The position numbers were made by a program, and so were the translations under genes. DNA of 64,000 bases, from assembly GCF_028623165.1 (NCBI RefSeq), contig NZ_CP117768.1, forward strand, positions 3,038,001-3,102,000, given 5' to 3'. Below the pieces are notes generated by a model that did no database searches, was not told the origin of the DNA, and was given only the letters and a program-made list of their open reading frames with translations. The stretch is from Nostoc sp. UHCC 0926. GTDB lineage: Bacteria; Cyanobacteriota; Cyanobacteriia; Cyanobacteriales; Nostocaceae. Every line of letters starts with the position of its first letter. Within the stretch, counting starts at the first letter, position 1. Of this stretch, positions 27,381-35,697 are shown piece by piece.

Positions 27381-28718
27381 GTGGGAAACAAAATTCAATT
27401 CATAGATAGGCTGCGATTGGGTTTCGCGGTGTCAGTGGCAAAAAGTGTGACGTTTATAGTGCGATCGCTCCGTCTGGGTGCTGCTAGTGTATTACCTGGC
27501 TCGATTGCTCGTCGCATTGAACCCCGACTTTTACAATTATTGAGTCAGCAAGTTAAAAACGGGGTGATTTTAATTGCTGGTACTAACGGCAAAACCACTA
27601 CAGCACTGCTTTTATGCACGATATTAGAACGCAAGGGTTACCGCATCGCTCATAATTCTACAGGTGCAAATCTAGAAAATGGGTTGATAAGTGCGCTGTT
27701 GGAAAGCACCACTTTGCTAGGTACACTAAATGTTGATTACGCCATTTTGGAGGTGGATGAAAATATTGTACCAAGAGTATTAACGCCACTCCAACCGCGA
27801 ATTATTCTCTGTTTAAACTTGTTCCGCGACCAACTCGATAGGTACGGAGAAGTAGACACAATTAGTAAGCGTTGGACAAAAGTTATTTCTACCCTACCAG
27901 CAGAAACGGTGGTAATTCCCAATGCTGATGACCCAACTTTATCTAACCTCGGTCAGCAGTTACCTCAACGGGTGTTATTCTTTGGCTTGAATGAACCAGA
28001 ACATTATTTAGAAGCTATTCCTCACGCTGTTGATTCTATCTATTGTCCCAAATGTGGACATTCCTTAGATTACAAGGGTGTTTATTTGTCTCATTTGGGA
28101 GATTTTACTTGTCCCAAGTGTGGTTTTAGTAAAAGTAAACCAACTCTCGAAAGTAGTGAATGGTCGCAAATTCTTGTTGGTTTGTACAACAAATATAATA
28201 CTTTAGCGGCTGCAACTGCGGCTATTGAGTTAGGAGTTGATGAAGCAACAATTAGAGATACTATTAACACCTTCCAAGCTGCGTTTGGTCGGGCGGAAGA
28301 TTTAGTAATTAACGGTAAACGGGTGCGGATTCTGTTATCAAAAAATCCTGTAGGAACGAATGAAACCATTCGTGTGGTGACTCAAAGCACAGATAAAACC
28401 ACACTACTGGTATTGAACGATCGCACGCCCGACGGCACTGATGTATCCTGGATTTGGGACGTGGATACCGAGAAATTAGTCGAACGCGGAGGGACTTTAG
28501 TAGTGAGTGGCGATCGCGTCTACGATCTGGCACTACGTCTACGTTACAGTGAGAAGTCCTGTGAGAGTAGGTTAAATTTAATAGTCGAAGAAGATTTGCG
28601 ACAGGCGATCGCTACTGCATTAGAGCATACACCAGAGAATGAAACTTTGCACATTCTGCCTACCTATTCAGCGATGTTAGAAGTGCGAGAAGTGCTGACG
28701 GGTCGAAAAATTCTTTAA
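27381..28718 (+). CDS. murT: Lipid II isoglutaminyl synthase, MurT subunit
   Basis: A 445-residue Mur-ligase-like subunit that activates the D-glutamate of lipid II for amidation, working with GatD. It has a P-loop GTNGKTTT at 67-74, a Mur ligase central domain interrupted by a zinc ribbon (CPKCGHSLDY and CPKCGFSKSK), and the DUF1727-type C-terminal domain ending with HILPTYSAMLEVREVL. The start is GTG 27381, with AAGG 9 bases upstream. The partner gatD lies downstream with a DinB gene between them. Confidence 0.9.
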   Translation: MGNKIQFIDRLRLGFAVSVAKSVTFIVRSLRLGAASVLPGSIARRIEPRLLQLLSQQVKNGVILIAGTNGKTTTALLLCTILERKGYRIAHNSTGANLENGLISALLESTTLLGTLNVDYAILEVDENIVPRVLTPLQPRIILCLNLFRDQLDRYGEVDTISKRWTKVISTLPAETVVIPNADDPTLSNLGQQLPQRVLFFGLNEPEHYLEAIPHAVDSIYCPKCGHSLDYKGVYLSHLGDFTCPKCGFSKSKPTLESSEWSQILVGLYNKYNTLAAATAAIELGVDEATIRDTINTFQAAFGRAEDLVINGKRVRILLSKNPVGTNETIRVVTQSTDKTTLLVLNDRTPDGTDVSWIWDVDTEKLVERGGTLVVSGDRVYDLALRLRYSEKSCESRLNLIVEEDLRQAIATALEHTPENETLHILPTYSAMLEVREVLTGRKIL

Positions 28719-28804
28719 ATTAGGGAGTGGGGAGTAGAGAAATTTTTCCCTATACCCCATATTTCGTTACCCAAAGACATAGATCAATCACTTAAATTTG
28801 CCAT

Positions 28805-29296
28805 ATGCTCATTCAACACTTCCAGATGCTCTCACGCTACAATTCTCTGGCAAATTGTCGGTTGTATGATGCTTGTTCACTACTTTCAGATGTAGAACTC
28901 AAGCAGACTCGACTAGCATTTTTCAAAAGTATTTATGGGACACTGAATCATATTATGATCGGCGACCGGATTTGGATGGGGCGCTTTACAGGTGAAGAGA
29001 TGTCATCTCAAGGACTTGATGCTATCCTCTATGATGAATTCGAGGAATTGCGTGCAGCCCGTGTTTTAGAAGATGAGCGGATCACAGCATTTATTGATGA
29101 GCTAGATGATGACTTCTTGAAGGGAATAATTACTTATAAAAATAATCAAGGTAAAATTTATCGCGATCCGGTGAATCTGTTGCTAGCACATTTTTTCAAC
29201 CACCAGACACATCACCGAGGACAAATTCACGATATGCTAACCCAAACGGAAATTGCTCCTCCAAGTCTGGATATGCACAGAGTGATTTCAGCATAA
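28805..29296 (+). CDS. DinB family protein
   Basis: A 163-residue four-helix-bundle protein of the DinB/YfiT type. Members are metal-binding and often act as thiol transferases or have no known role. The three-histidine metal site is visible: His in GTLNHIMIGDRIW, and two in FFNHQTHHRGQIHDML. It sits between murT and gatD on the same strand, 86 and 38 bases from its neighbours. Co-transcription is therefore likely, but no link to peptidoglycan amidation is known to me. Confidence 0.85.
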   Translation: MLIQHFQMLSRYNSLANCRLYDACSLLSDVELKQTRLAFFKSIYGTLNHIMIGDRIWMGRFTGEEMSSQGLDAILYDEFEELRAARVLEDERITAFIDELDDDFLKGIITYKNNQGKIYRDPVNLLLAHFFNHQTHHRGQIHDMLTQTEIAPPSLDMHRVISA

Positions 29297-29334
29297 GTTG
29301 ATAAAAACTATTAGTTATTAATCAAGAGTTATTT

Positions 29335-30153
29335 ATGAGTTCCCAAAAATTGGAATTAACAATTGGTTGGCTTTATCCAACGCTGATGAGTACCTATGGC
29401 GATCGCGGTAATGTAATTACTATAGAACGTCGCGCCCAGTGGCGAGGATACGATGTTAAAGTGTTACCCCTGGATCAAAATGCCACAGCCGCAGATATTA
29501 AAACTGTAGATGTAATAGTTGGTGGTGGCGCACAAGATCGTCAGCAAGAAATTGTCATGCGTGATTTACAAGGCGCAAAAGCTGACGCCATGCGCGAGAA
29601 AATCGAAAATGGTACGCCAGGAGTGTTTACTTGTGGTTCGCCCCAGTTGCTGGGACACTATTATGAACCAGGATTAGGACAACGGATTGAAGGTTTGGGA
29701 ATACTCGATTTAGTTTCCGTGCATCCTGGTGAAAATACTAAGCGCTGTATTGGTAACTTGGTAATTGAAGTCACAGCCTCACGTCTGGCGCGAGATTTAA
29801 AAGAGATGACGGGTAGCACACCATATTTGGTAGGCTTTGAAAATCACGGCGGACGTACCAAACTGGGGAAAGTGGAAGCATTGGGGCGAGTGGTGTATGG
29901 TTTGGGAAATAATGGTGAAGATGGGACAGAAGGAGCATTTTATCAGAATGCGATCGCAACTTATTCCCACGGCCCTTTGTTACCAAAAAATCCTTTTGTC
30001 GCCGATTGGTTAATTCAAACAGCACTGCGGCTAAAGTATCAGCAGGCGATCGCATTGCAACCTTTAGATGATAATCTTGCTGTACAAGCGCGGGAAGCGA
30101 TGTTTAAGCGGTTGAAAGTAAGTTTACCAAGTGTCGCTGCGGCTAGGGTTTAA
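29335..30153 (+). CDS. gatD: Lipid II isoglutaminyl synthase, GatD glutaminase subunit
   Basis: A 272-residue class I glutamine amidotransferase of the CobB/CobQ-like group. It supplies ammonia to MurT for amidating lipid II. The nucleophile Cys100 lies in GVFTCGSPQLLGHYY, and the catalytic His in ATYSHGPLLPKNP. It has the characteristic N-terminal TLMSTYGDRGNVITIERRA and the internal GFENHGGRT. The length is slightly above the roughly 245 residues of Gram-positive GatD. Confidence 0.9.
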   Translation: MSSQKLELTIGWLYPTLMSTYGDRGNVITIERRAQWRGYDVKVLPLDQNATAADIKTVDVIVGGGAQDRQQEIVMRDLQGAKADAMREKIENGTPGVFTCGSPQLLGHYYEPGLGQRIEGLGILDLVSVHPGENTKRCIGNLVIEVTASRLARDLKEMTGSTPYLVGFENHGGRTKLGKVEALGRVVYGLGNNGEDGTEGAFYQNAIATYSHGPLLPKNPFVADWLIQTALRLKYQQAIALQPLDDNLAVQAREAMFKRLKVSLPSVAAARV

Positions 30154-30251
30154 ATTTTCGTGTTTTTCTCGTTCCCTGACTTTCACAGGGAACGCAATTC
30201 CCCGGTTTCACATGGGAAGGGGTGACAAACGCCCCAAACTCAGCCTTGAGT

Positions 30252-30674
30252 TCATTCGTCGTTAACAACCACTAACCCCACACCGCAACGAGTCGCCGCC
30301 TCTGCTAACCGAGTATCAAGAGTTGCTAACGGCAATTGTAACCGCAAGGCCAATTCTAAATAAGCTGCGTCATAAGCTGCTAAAGCTTCCTGTCGTGCTA
30401 GCTTCAAGGTTGCATCCAATGCTTTTGCATCTGTAACTCGATCAACCTGAATTAATAGTGACTGTAACAAAGCAATAGCTTGCTCAGATTGTGCCTGTGT
30501 TATGCGGTTACGTCGTTCAGCCACAACAAGGGTATTAGCAATCTCCAGCGACCAAATTCCTGGTACAAAAGCTTCAGAATCTGGCATCATTGCCAGTATG
30601 GCATTAGCATAATCATCGTTTTCATCCACCAAGCACCAGCTAATTGCTACAGAACAATCCAAAACAAACTGCAT
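30252..30674 (-). CDS. PIN-domain toxin (VapC type)
   Basis: A 140-residue PIN-domain ribonuclease. The acidic metal site is visible: Asp6 in FVLDCSVAISW, Glu in SLEIANTLV, Asp in AAYDAAYLELAL and Asp in LATLDTRLAEAA. The ATG overlaps the stop of the upstream antitoxin gene (TAATG), the usual arrangement of a VapBC pair. In this family the toxin cleaves tRNA or rRNA. Its 3' end is close to a dispersed CGTTCCC repeat. Confidence 0.88.
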   Translation of the reverse strand: MQFVLDCSVAISWCLVDENDDYANAILAMMPDSEAFVPGIWSLEIANTLVVAERRNRITQAQSEQAIALLQSLLIQVDRVTDAKALDATLKLARQEALAAYDAAYLELALRLQLPLATLDTRLAEAATRCGVGLVVVNDE

Positions 30675-30964
30675 TAAAATCTTCGCCCATCTTCAAGCAT
30701 TTCACGGATTGAGGTTTTATCTAACGCTACTTCTCGCCGCAGTTGTTGCATTTTGGCAATTGCTTCTTGAATCAATTTTTTTGTCGTTGGCTTTCTCCAG
30801 GCGTTATATTGCAGTCCAGTGTCATCGCATGGTGCAAGGTCTGTTTTATCTAACGGCTGTACAACCACCACTACTTCTACAGATGTATCTTTAAAATCAG
30901 TAGGTGTCTGAATGTGCAATATACCATCTACCCCAATATGCGTTCGCAATTTTTTCGTTTCCAT
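30674..30964 (-). CDS. Probable antitoxin partner of the PIN toxin
   Basis: A 96-residue small acidic and basic mixed protein. The N-terminus (TKKLRTHIGVDGILHIQTPT) looks like a swapped-hairpin DNA-binding fold with a following VEVVVVVQPL strand. The C-terminus (SIREMLEDGRRF) is the kind of tail that caps a PIN active site. ATG 30964 has a strong GGAGG 5 bases upstream. The family was not recognised by name; the call rests mainly on its coupling with the PIN gene. Confidence 0.72.
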   Translation of the reverse strand: METKKLRTHIGVDGILHIQTPTDFKDTSVEVVVVVQPLDKTDLAPCDDTGLQYNAWRKPTTKKLIQEAIAKMQQLRREVALDKTSIREMLEDGRRF

Positions 30965-30984
30965 TTCTACCTCCAGGAAATTAG

Positions 30985-31150
30985 AGAATTTTTCGTTTCC
31001 TGGCTTTGACAGGGAACGCAATTCAGGAGACTCTGCCTCTCATTTTAAATTAACAAAAGACACAAGCCCTAAAGTACTGCATTTCCCCGTAGAACTTGAG
31101 AACGAGAGAAAAAACCTCTACCCGTGTCGGGGAGAGGTTTGGAGAGGGGT
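30985..31150. repeat. Dispersed repeat fragments in the 30965-31284 gap
   Basis: The gap holds a CGTTTCCTGGCTTTGACAGG element (with GAACGC) and a CCTCTACCC...GGGGAGAGG hairpin related to that at 5121-5207. No gene is seen. Confidence 0.45.
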
Positions 31151-31284
31151 CAAAATAGTCAATCTTAAAAATGCGATCGCTACTTATTACCACTAACTTT
31201 CTGTCAGAGATTTACTGGCAAAAAATCACCAAAATATTTCAATCCAGTTCCGATTAAAATCTTTCATCCACCAGGAAAAAATTT

Positions 31285-31827
31285 ATGCGAAATTGGCCAT
31301 CTTGGATTCCTACTCCCCGGTTTTGGGTAAATGCGATCGCCCTCATTTTGTTGATGATTGGTTTACAGTATGCGATCGTCTATTTTTGGAGTATTATTTC
31401 CACCCTGATTAACTTCCTACCCCAGCCTATTTATGTCAAGTTCTTGTACTTATTAAGTTTACTAGTCCAACTTTTGCCCATCGTGGTAGTCGCATTGGTT
31501 CACCATTGGCTGCATCGATTTTTAGATAGCTTCTTTCCTGAGAGCCAACTACCACAAACAGAGCCAACAACAGGAGTTTTTCCTAGTTTGATCAGTTGGT
31601 AGGAAGGATTGTATGGCTGGTTGGTGAATATTCTCTCGCTAATCATAGCATTTGGTATTATAATGCTTTTCTTGCCATCTCCTGATTTATTCAATTTGTT
31701 CAGTTTATTTAAGATTCAAGCGCAGCCTCTGCTGATAGTCCAAACCATAATTCGAGTCATTATTGCTGCCTATCTTTATCAATTTGAGTATTTAGTGCAT
31801 CAGCGTTTGATAGCAGCAGGTAGATAG
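31285..31827 (+). pseudogene. Membrane protein gene interrupted by one in-frame TAG
   Basis: An open frame of 105 codons (MRNWPSWIPTPRFWVNAIAL..., two hydrophobic helices) ends at TAG 31600-31602. The same frame continues from 31603 for 74 more codons (EGLYGWLVNILSLIIAFGII...) to a TAG at 31825-31827, with two further helices. The interrupting codon follows TGG, and a TGG to TAG change would explain it. The intact protein would have about 180 residues and four or more membrane helices. Function unknown. A TTG at 31609 could in principle restart translation, but AGGAAGG precedes it only closely. Confidence 0.6.
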
Positions 31828-31930
31828 TATAGCAATCCTATTTGATTAGTGAAAATCGTCAGCCTCAGATCCCCGACTTCTTAAAGAAGTCGGGGATCTT
31901 GTTGTTTGCAAATAATTTAGGATTGCTATA
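31828..31930. mobile_element. MITE-like element, family A copy 3
   Basis: The ends TATAGCAATCCTA and TAGGATTGCTATA enclose a strong internal hairpin with AGATCCCCGACTTCTT and AAGAAGTCGGGGATCT arms (31878-31910). It starts directly after the stop of the broken membrane gene. Confidence 0.8.
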
Positions 31931-32040
31931 GACTTTTACGGAACGCTAAACGTAGTTCGCTTAAGGTAGGGGTACACCTCCGTTTGTATGCCCCTAAACT
32001 CCCCAAATTCTATTCGCTTCACTCATCCACAAGGAAAAAA

Positions 32041-32398
32041 AACTTCATTCACGAGTCTCAAAGACTGATTAACGGAGTTCGTAGCCCCATCCACGAATAT
32101 CAAAGACTGATTAACGGAGTTCTTAGCTCCATTAATCAGTCTCAGATACTCACCGACGAGATACAAACAGTCGTCCACGAGTATCAAAGACTCGTGAACC
32201 GGCAAAATATACTCGTGAACTGGCAAAATATCCTCGTGAACCGGCAAAATATACTTGTGAACCAGCAAAATATACTCGTGAACCAGCAAAATATACTCGT
32301 GAACGAGGATAAAAGACTCATTAACGAGGATCAAAGACTCATTAACGGAGTTCATAGCTCCATTAATGAGTATCAAAGACTCATTTACGAGTCAACCT
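32041..32398. repeat. 21-bp-period tandem array 5
   Basis: About sixteen units of 21 bp in two sub-blocks. The central block is GTGAACCGGCAAAATATACT plus one base (32195-32305). The outer blocks are of the type ATTAACGGAGTTCATAGCTC or CAAAGACTCATTAACGAG. The sequence is unrelated to arrays 1-4. Both strands are open over it. The forward frame gives LVNQQNI heptads, but there is no convincing start. It lies between MITE A3 and the LRR-Roc gene. Confidence 0.85.
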
Positions 32399-32742
32399 AA
32401 ACATTGGTAATGATAAATTCTGTTTAAAATTCTGTAAAAATTATTAGCTATCGTGTAGTGTTACACAGCATAGTAGATTGCTTTGATATCTTGCAGCATT
32501 CTCAATTAGTAGCCGCGATCGCCTAAAACTCGAACTTCTAGGAACCAATAGCCAAAGCCACTCAAGTAGAGTAAAACCTAAGTCTGGAAATAATTTAGTC
32601 CTTTTAAGATGACTTTTGCTATGAGCGCTATGTTTCTAACCTGTGGCGGTTGTTGAGATTAGTGCAAAATATTAATAGTTGCGAGATTGTTCAGCGAATC
32701 TGGGGCATTACATATAATTTTCGTTAACAGGTGAACCTCAGT

Positions 32743-35541
32743 ATGGCAAACACGCCTCAACGTTACCTTGAAAAAATCCGAGAAGCGAAAGAAAAACAGC
32801 TTAAAGAATTAGATTTAAGCAATCATTGGAATACTCTAACAGAGATTCCTGCTGAGGTATTTGAACTGGGATGGTTGGAGGTATTGAATTTAAGCGGCAA
32901 TCAATTAACGACGCTGCCAGAAGCGATCGCCCGCCTGCAACAACTCACTTCCCTGGATTTAAGCTACAACCAATTAACGACGCTGCCAGAAGCGATCGCC
33001 CGCCTGCAACAACTCACTTCCCTGGATTTAAGCTACAACCAATTAACGACGCTGCCAGAAGCGATCGCCCGCCTGCAACAACTCACTTCCCTGGATTTAA
33101 GCGATAACCAATTAACGACGCTGCCAGAAGCAATCGCCCACCTGCAACAACTCACTTCCCTGGATTTAAGCAATAACCAATTAACGACACTGCCAAAAGC
33201 GATCGCCCGCCTGGAACAACTCACTTCCCTGGATTTAAGGGGCAACCAATTAACGACGCTACCAGAAGCGATCGCCCGCCTGGAACAACTCACTTTCCTG
33301 GATTTAAGGGGCGACCAATTAACGACGCTGCCAGAAGCGATCACCCGCCTACAACAACTCACTTTCCTGGATTTAAGCTTCAACAAATTAACGGCGCTGC
33401 CAGAAGCGATCGCCCGCCTGGAACAACTCACTTCCCTGGATTTAAGGGGCAACCAATTAACGACACTGCCAGAAGCGATCGCCCGCCTGGAACAACTCAC
33501 TTCCCTGTATTTAAGCTTCAACAAATTAACGGCGCTGCCAGAAGCGATCGCCCGCCTGGAACAACTCACTTCCCTGGATTTAAGGGGCAACTCCATTGAA
33601 AAGCCACCACCAGAAATTGTTGTAAAAGGTATTGCGGCAATTAGGGATTATTTCCGGCAACTGAAAGCAGAAGGCACAGATTATCTGTATGAAGCAAAGT
33701 TACTAATTGTCGGCGAAGGAGGCGCAGGTAAGACAACACTAGCGAAAAAGATTGAAGACCGAAATTATCAACTCCGAGAGGAAGACTCTACGAAGGGAAT
33801 TGAGGTGATCCAGTGGCGTTTCCCAATGGAAAATGAGCGAGAATTTCGAGTCAATATCTGGGATTTTGGGGGGCAAGAGATTTACCATGCTACTCACCAG
33901 TTTTTCCTCACCAAGCGTTCCCTCTATGTCTTAGTGGCAGATACTCGCAAAGAAGACACGGATTTTTATTACTGGTTGAATGTAGTAGAACTGTTGAGTG
34001 ATAACAGTCCGCTGCTAATCATCAAAAATGAGAAGCAAAACCGCCACAGAGAAATCAATGAACGTGAGTTACGGGGGCAGTTTACTAATCTGAAAGAAAC
34101 TTTACCAACAAACCTTGCTACTAACAGAGGTTTAGAACAAGTTTTAGAACAAATTAAGCATTACGTTAAAAATCTACCCCATATTGGCAGTCCCCTCCCA
34201 AAAACCTGGGTTAGAGTTCGGGAAGCTTTGGAGAGGGACGCACGCAATTACATCAGCTTGGATGAATACCTGAATATCTGCCAACAAAATGGGTTCACTC
34301 AAAGAAATGACAAGTTGCAGCTGAGTAGCTATCTGCACGATTTGGGAGTATGCTTGCACTTCCAAGAAGACCCACTTTTGAATAAGACTGTCATCCTTAA
34401 ACCCAAGTGGGGTACTGATGCAGTCTACAAAGTGCTGGATAATGAAAAGGTGATTCGCAACCTGGGTAGTTTCACAGGGTCTGACTTGGCAAACATCTGG
34501 TGTGAAGACGAATACGCCACGATGCATTATGAACTCTTGCGCCTGATGATCAATTTCAAGCTGTGCTACGAAATTCCTAGAAGCAAAGGAAATTATATTG
34601 CCCCACAATTGCTATCTGCCAATCAACGCCCATATAACTGGGATGAAACCAACAACCTGATTCTGCGTTACACTTACGAGTTCATGCCCAAGGGCATCAT
34701 TACCCAGTTCATCGCCGCCATGCATGAGTTTATTACTGAACAAAAATGTGTCTGGAAAAGCGGCGTCCTTCTCAGCAAAGACCAGACAAAGGCAGAGGTG
34801 ATTGAATATTACAGCAAGCGGGAGATTAGGATTCGATTGTCAGGTCGTCACAAAAGAGATTTGATGACCGAAGTTACGCTTAAACTCGATGAAATTCATG
34901 CCTCGTACCAGCGACTAAAGTACGACAAGTTAATTCCCTGTGATTGCTACACCTGCAAAGATAGCCAAGAGCCATACTTTTATCTATTTGAAAACTTAAA
35001 AAAACGTATTTCAGACAAAAAATATGAAGTCGAATGTAATAAGAGTTATCAAACAGTTCATGTCTTGGGCTTAATTGATGATGTAATGGGCAGAAGTGAG
35101 TCACTTAAAGCAGAAGAGCAGATGGGTGGCGATTTTCTGCCTAATTCCTCTGTCACAATTGAAGGAAATATTGGAACAATTAATGTAATTCAGCCATCAA
35201 AGCAAGAGAATAATTTTATGACAGAACCATCTAAACAGGAAGAAAATTCTAAACCAGAAGTGCAGGTTACGCTTCCGTTTGCGTTTAGAAATGGAATGTT
35301 CTATTTATTTGTATTTGTAGTTGTATTTTGTCTAATTGCATTTTTTGGTGGTTCGCTACCATTTCATTATCTAGCTTTAACAATTATTGGCACAGCAATA
35401 TTTATCGTTTTAATAGGCGTTCTGCAACTCCGCCAAGATAACCGCCTATCTGAAAAATCTTTTGTAGATTTGACAAAAATGGTACTGGAACAGTTGCCTT
35501 TAATTGGCAATATTATTAAGCAGTTTCAAGGCAATAAATAA
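32743..35541 (+). CDS. LRR-Roc-COR protein with C-terminal membrane helices
   Basis: A 932-residue Roco-family protein. Residues about 35-285 hold about eleven leucine-rich repeats of 23 residues (LTTLPEAIARLQQLTSLDLS type). The Roc GTPase follows with P-loop GEGGAGKTT (Lys330), switch motif WDFGGQEIYHATHQFF and an IKNEKQN box in place of NKxD. The COR domain follows to about residue 720. The C-terminus has two membrane helices near 840-885 (FYLFVFVVVFCLIAFFGGS and ALTIIGTAIFIVLIGVL). Roco proteins dimerise through COR and signal on nucleotide exchange. The membrane anchor suggests a membrane-acting output, which is inferred. ATG 32743 has AGGTGA 8 bases upstream; GTG 32731 is an alternative. 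Confidence 0.9.
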   Translation: MANTPQRYLEKIREAKEKQLKELDLSNHWNTLTEIPAEVFELGWLEVLNLSGNQLTTLPEAIARLQQLTSLDLSYNQLTTLPEAIARLQQLTSLDLSYNQLTTLPEAIARLQQLTSLDLSDNQLTTLPEAIAHLQQLTSLDLSNNQLTTLPKAIARLEQLTSLDLRGNQLTTLPEAIARLEQLTFLDLRGDQLTTLPEAITRLQQLTFLDLSFNKLTALPEAIARLEQLTSLDLRGNQLTTLPEAIARLEQLTSLYLSFNKLTALPEAIARLEQLTSLDLRGNSIEKPPPEIVVKGIAAIRDYFRQLKAEGTDYLYEAKLLIVGEGGAGKTTLAKKIEDRNYQLREEDSTKGIEVIQWRFPMENEREFRVNIWDFGGQEIYHATHQFFLTKRSLYVLVADTRKEDTDFYYWLNVVELLSDNSPLLIIKNEKQNRHREINERELRGQFTNLKETLPTNLATNRGLEQVLEQIKHYVKNLPHIGSPLPKTWVRVREALERDARNYISLDEYLNICQQNGFTQRNDKLQLSSYLHDLGVCLHFQEDPLLNKTVILKPKWGTDAVYKVLDNEKVIRNLGSFTGSDLANIWCEDEYATMHYELLRLMINFKLCYEIPRSKGNYIAPQLLSANQRPYNWDETNNLILRYTYEFMPKGIITQFIAAMHEFITEQKCVWKSGVLLSKDQTKAEVIEYYSKREIRIRLSGRHKRDLMTEVTLKLDEIHASYQRLKYDKLIPCDCYTCKDSQEPYFYLFENLKKRISDKKYEVECNKSYQTVHVLGLIDDVMGRSESLKAEEQMGGDFLPNSSVTIEGNIGTINVIQPSKQENNFMTEPSKQEENSKPEVQVTLPFAFRNGMFYLFVFVVVFCLIAFFGGSLPFHYLALTIIGTAIFIVLIGVLQLRQDNRLSEKSFVDLTKMVLEQLPLIGNIIKQFQGNK
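32890..33592 (+). repeat. 69-bp near-identical repeats encoding the LRRs
   Basis: About ten 69-bp units, nearly identical in DNA. Each carries the block CCAGAAGCGATCGCCCGCCT at the same place, and eight retain the HIP1 octamer GCGATCGC. The two exceptions are GCAATCGC near 33129 and GCGATCAC near 33337. The units are followed by variants of the exposed positions (SYN, SDN, SNN, RGN, SFN). Confidence 0.9.
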
Positions 35542-35556
35542 AAGCAATAAATAAAA

Positions 35557-35690
35557 GGCGAATGGAATTCGCGGCTATACAAACAAAGTCCGCCTCCCCG
35601 GACTAAGGAAAAATTGAGGGATTGAAACCCACGAAGGTGGGTTTTGCCTGTGTAGACGCGGTTTCTAACCGCCCTTTTCACTTGCAACGA
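35557..35690. repeat. Dispersed repeat with hairpin between the Roco gene and hetF
   Basis: A mosaic with GGCTATACAAACAAAGTCCG, a CCCCGGACT block and the hairpin AACCCACGAAGGTGGGTT, then GTAGACGCGGTTTCTAACCG. This type of sequence is scattered in Nostoc genomes. The hairpin may end transcripts from both sides, because the flanking genes converge here. Confidence 0.55.
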
Positions 35691-35697
35691 ATTACGA

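Noticed and set aside
33033..33596. Minus-strand open frame opposite the LRR region
   Set aside because: A shadow of the 69-bp repeats; the plus strand encodes a complete LRR-Roc-COR protein.
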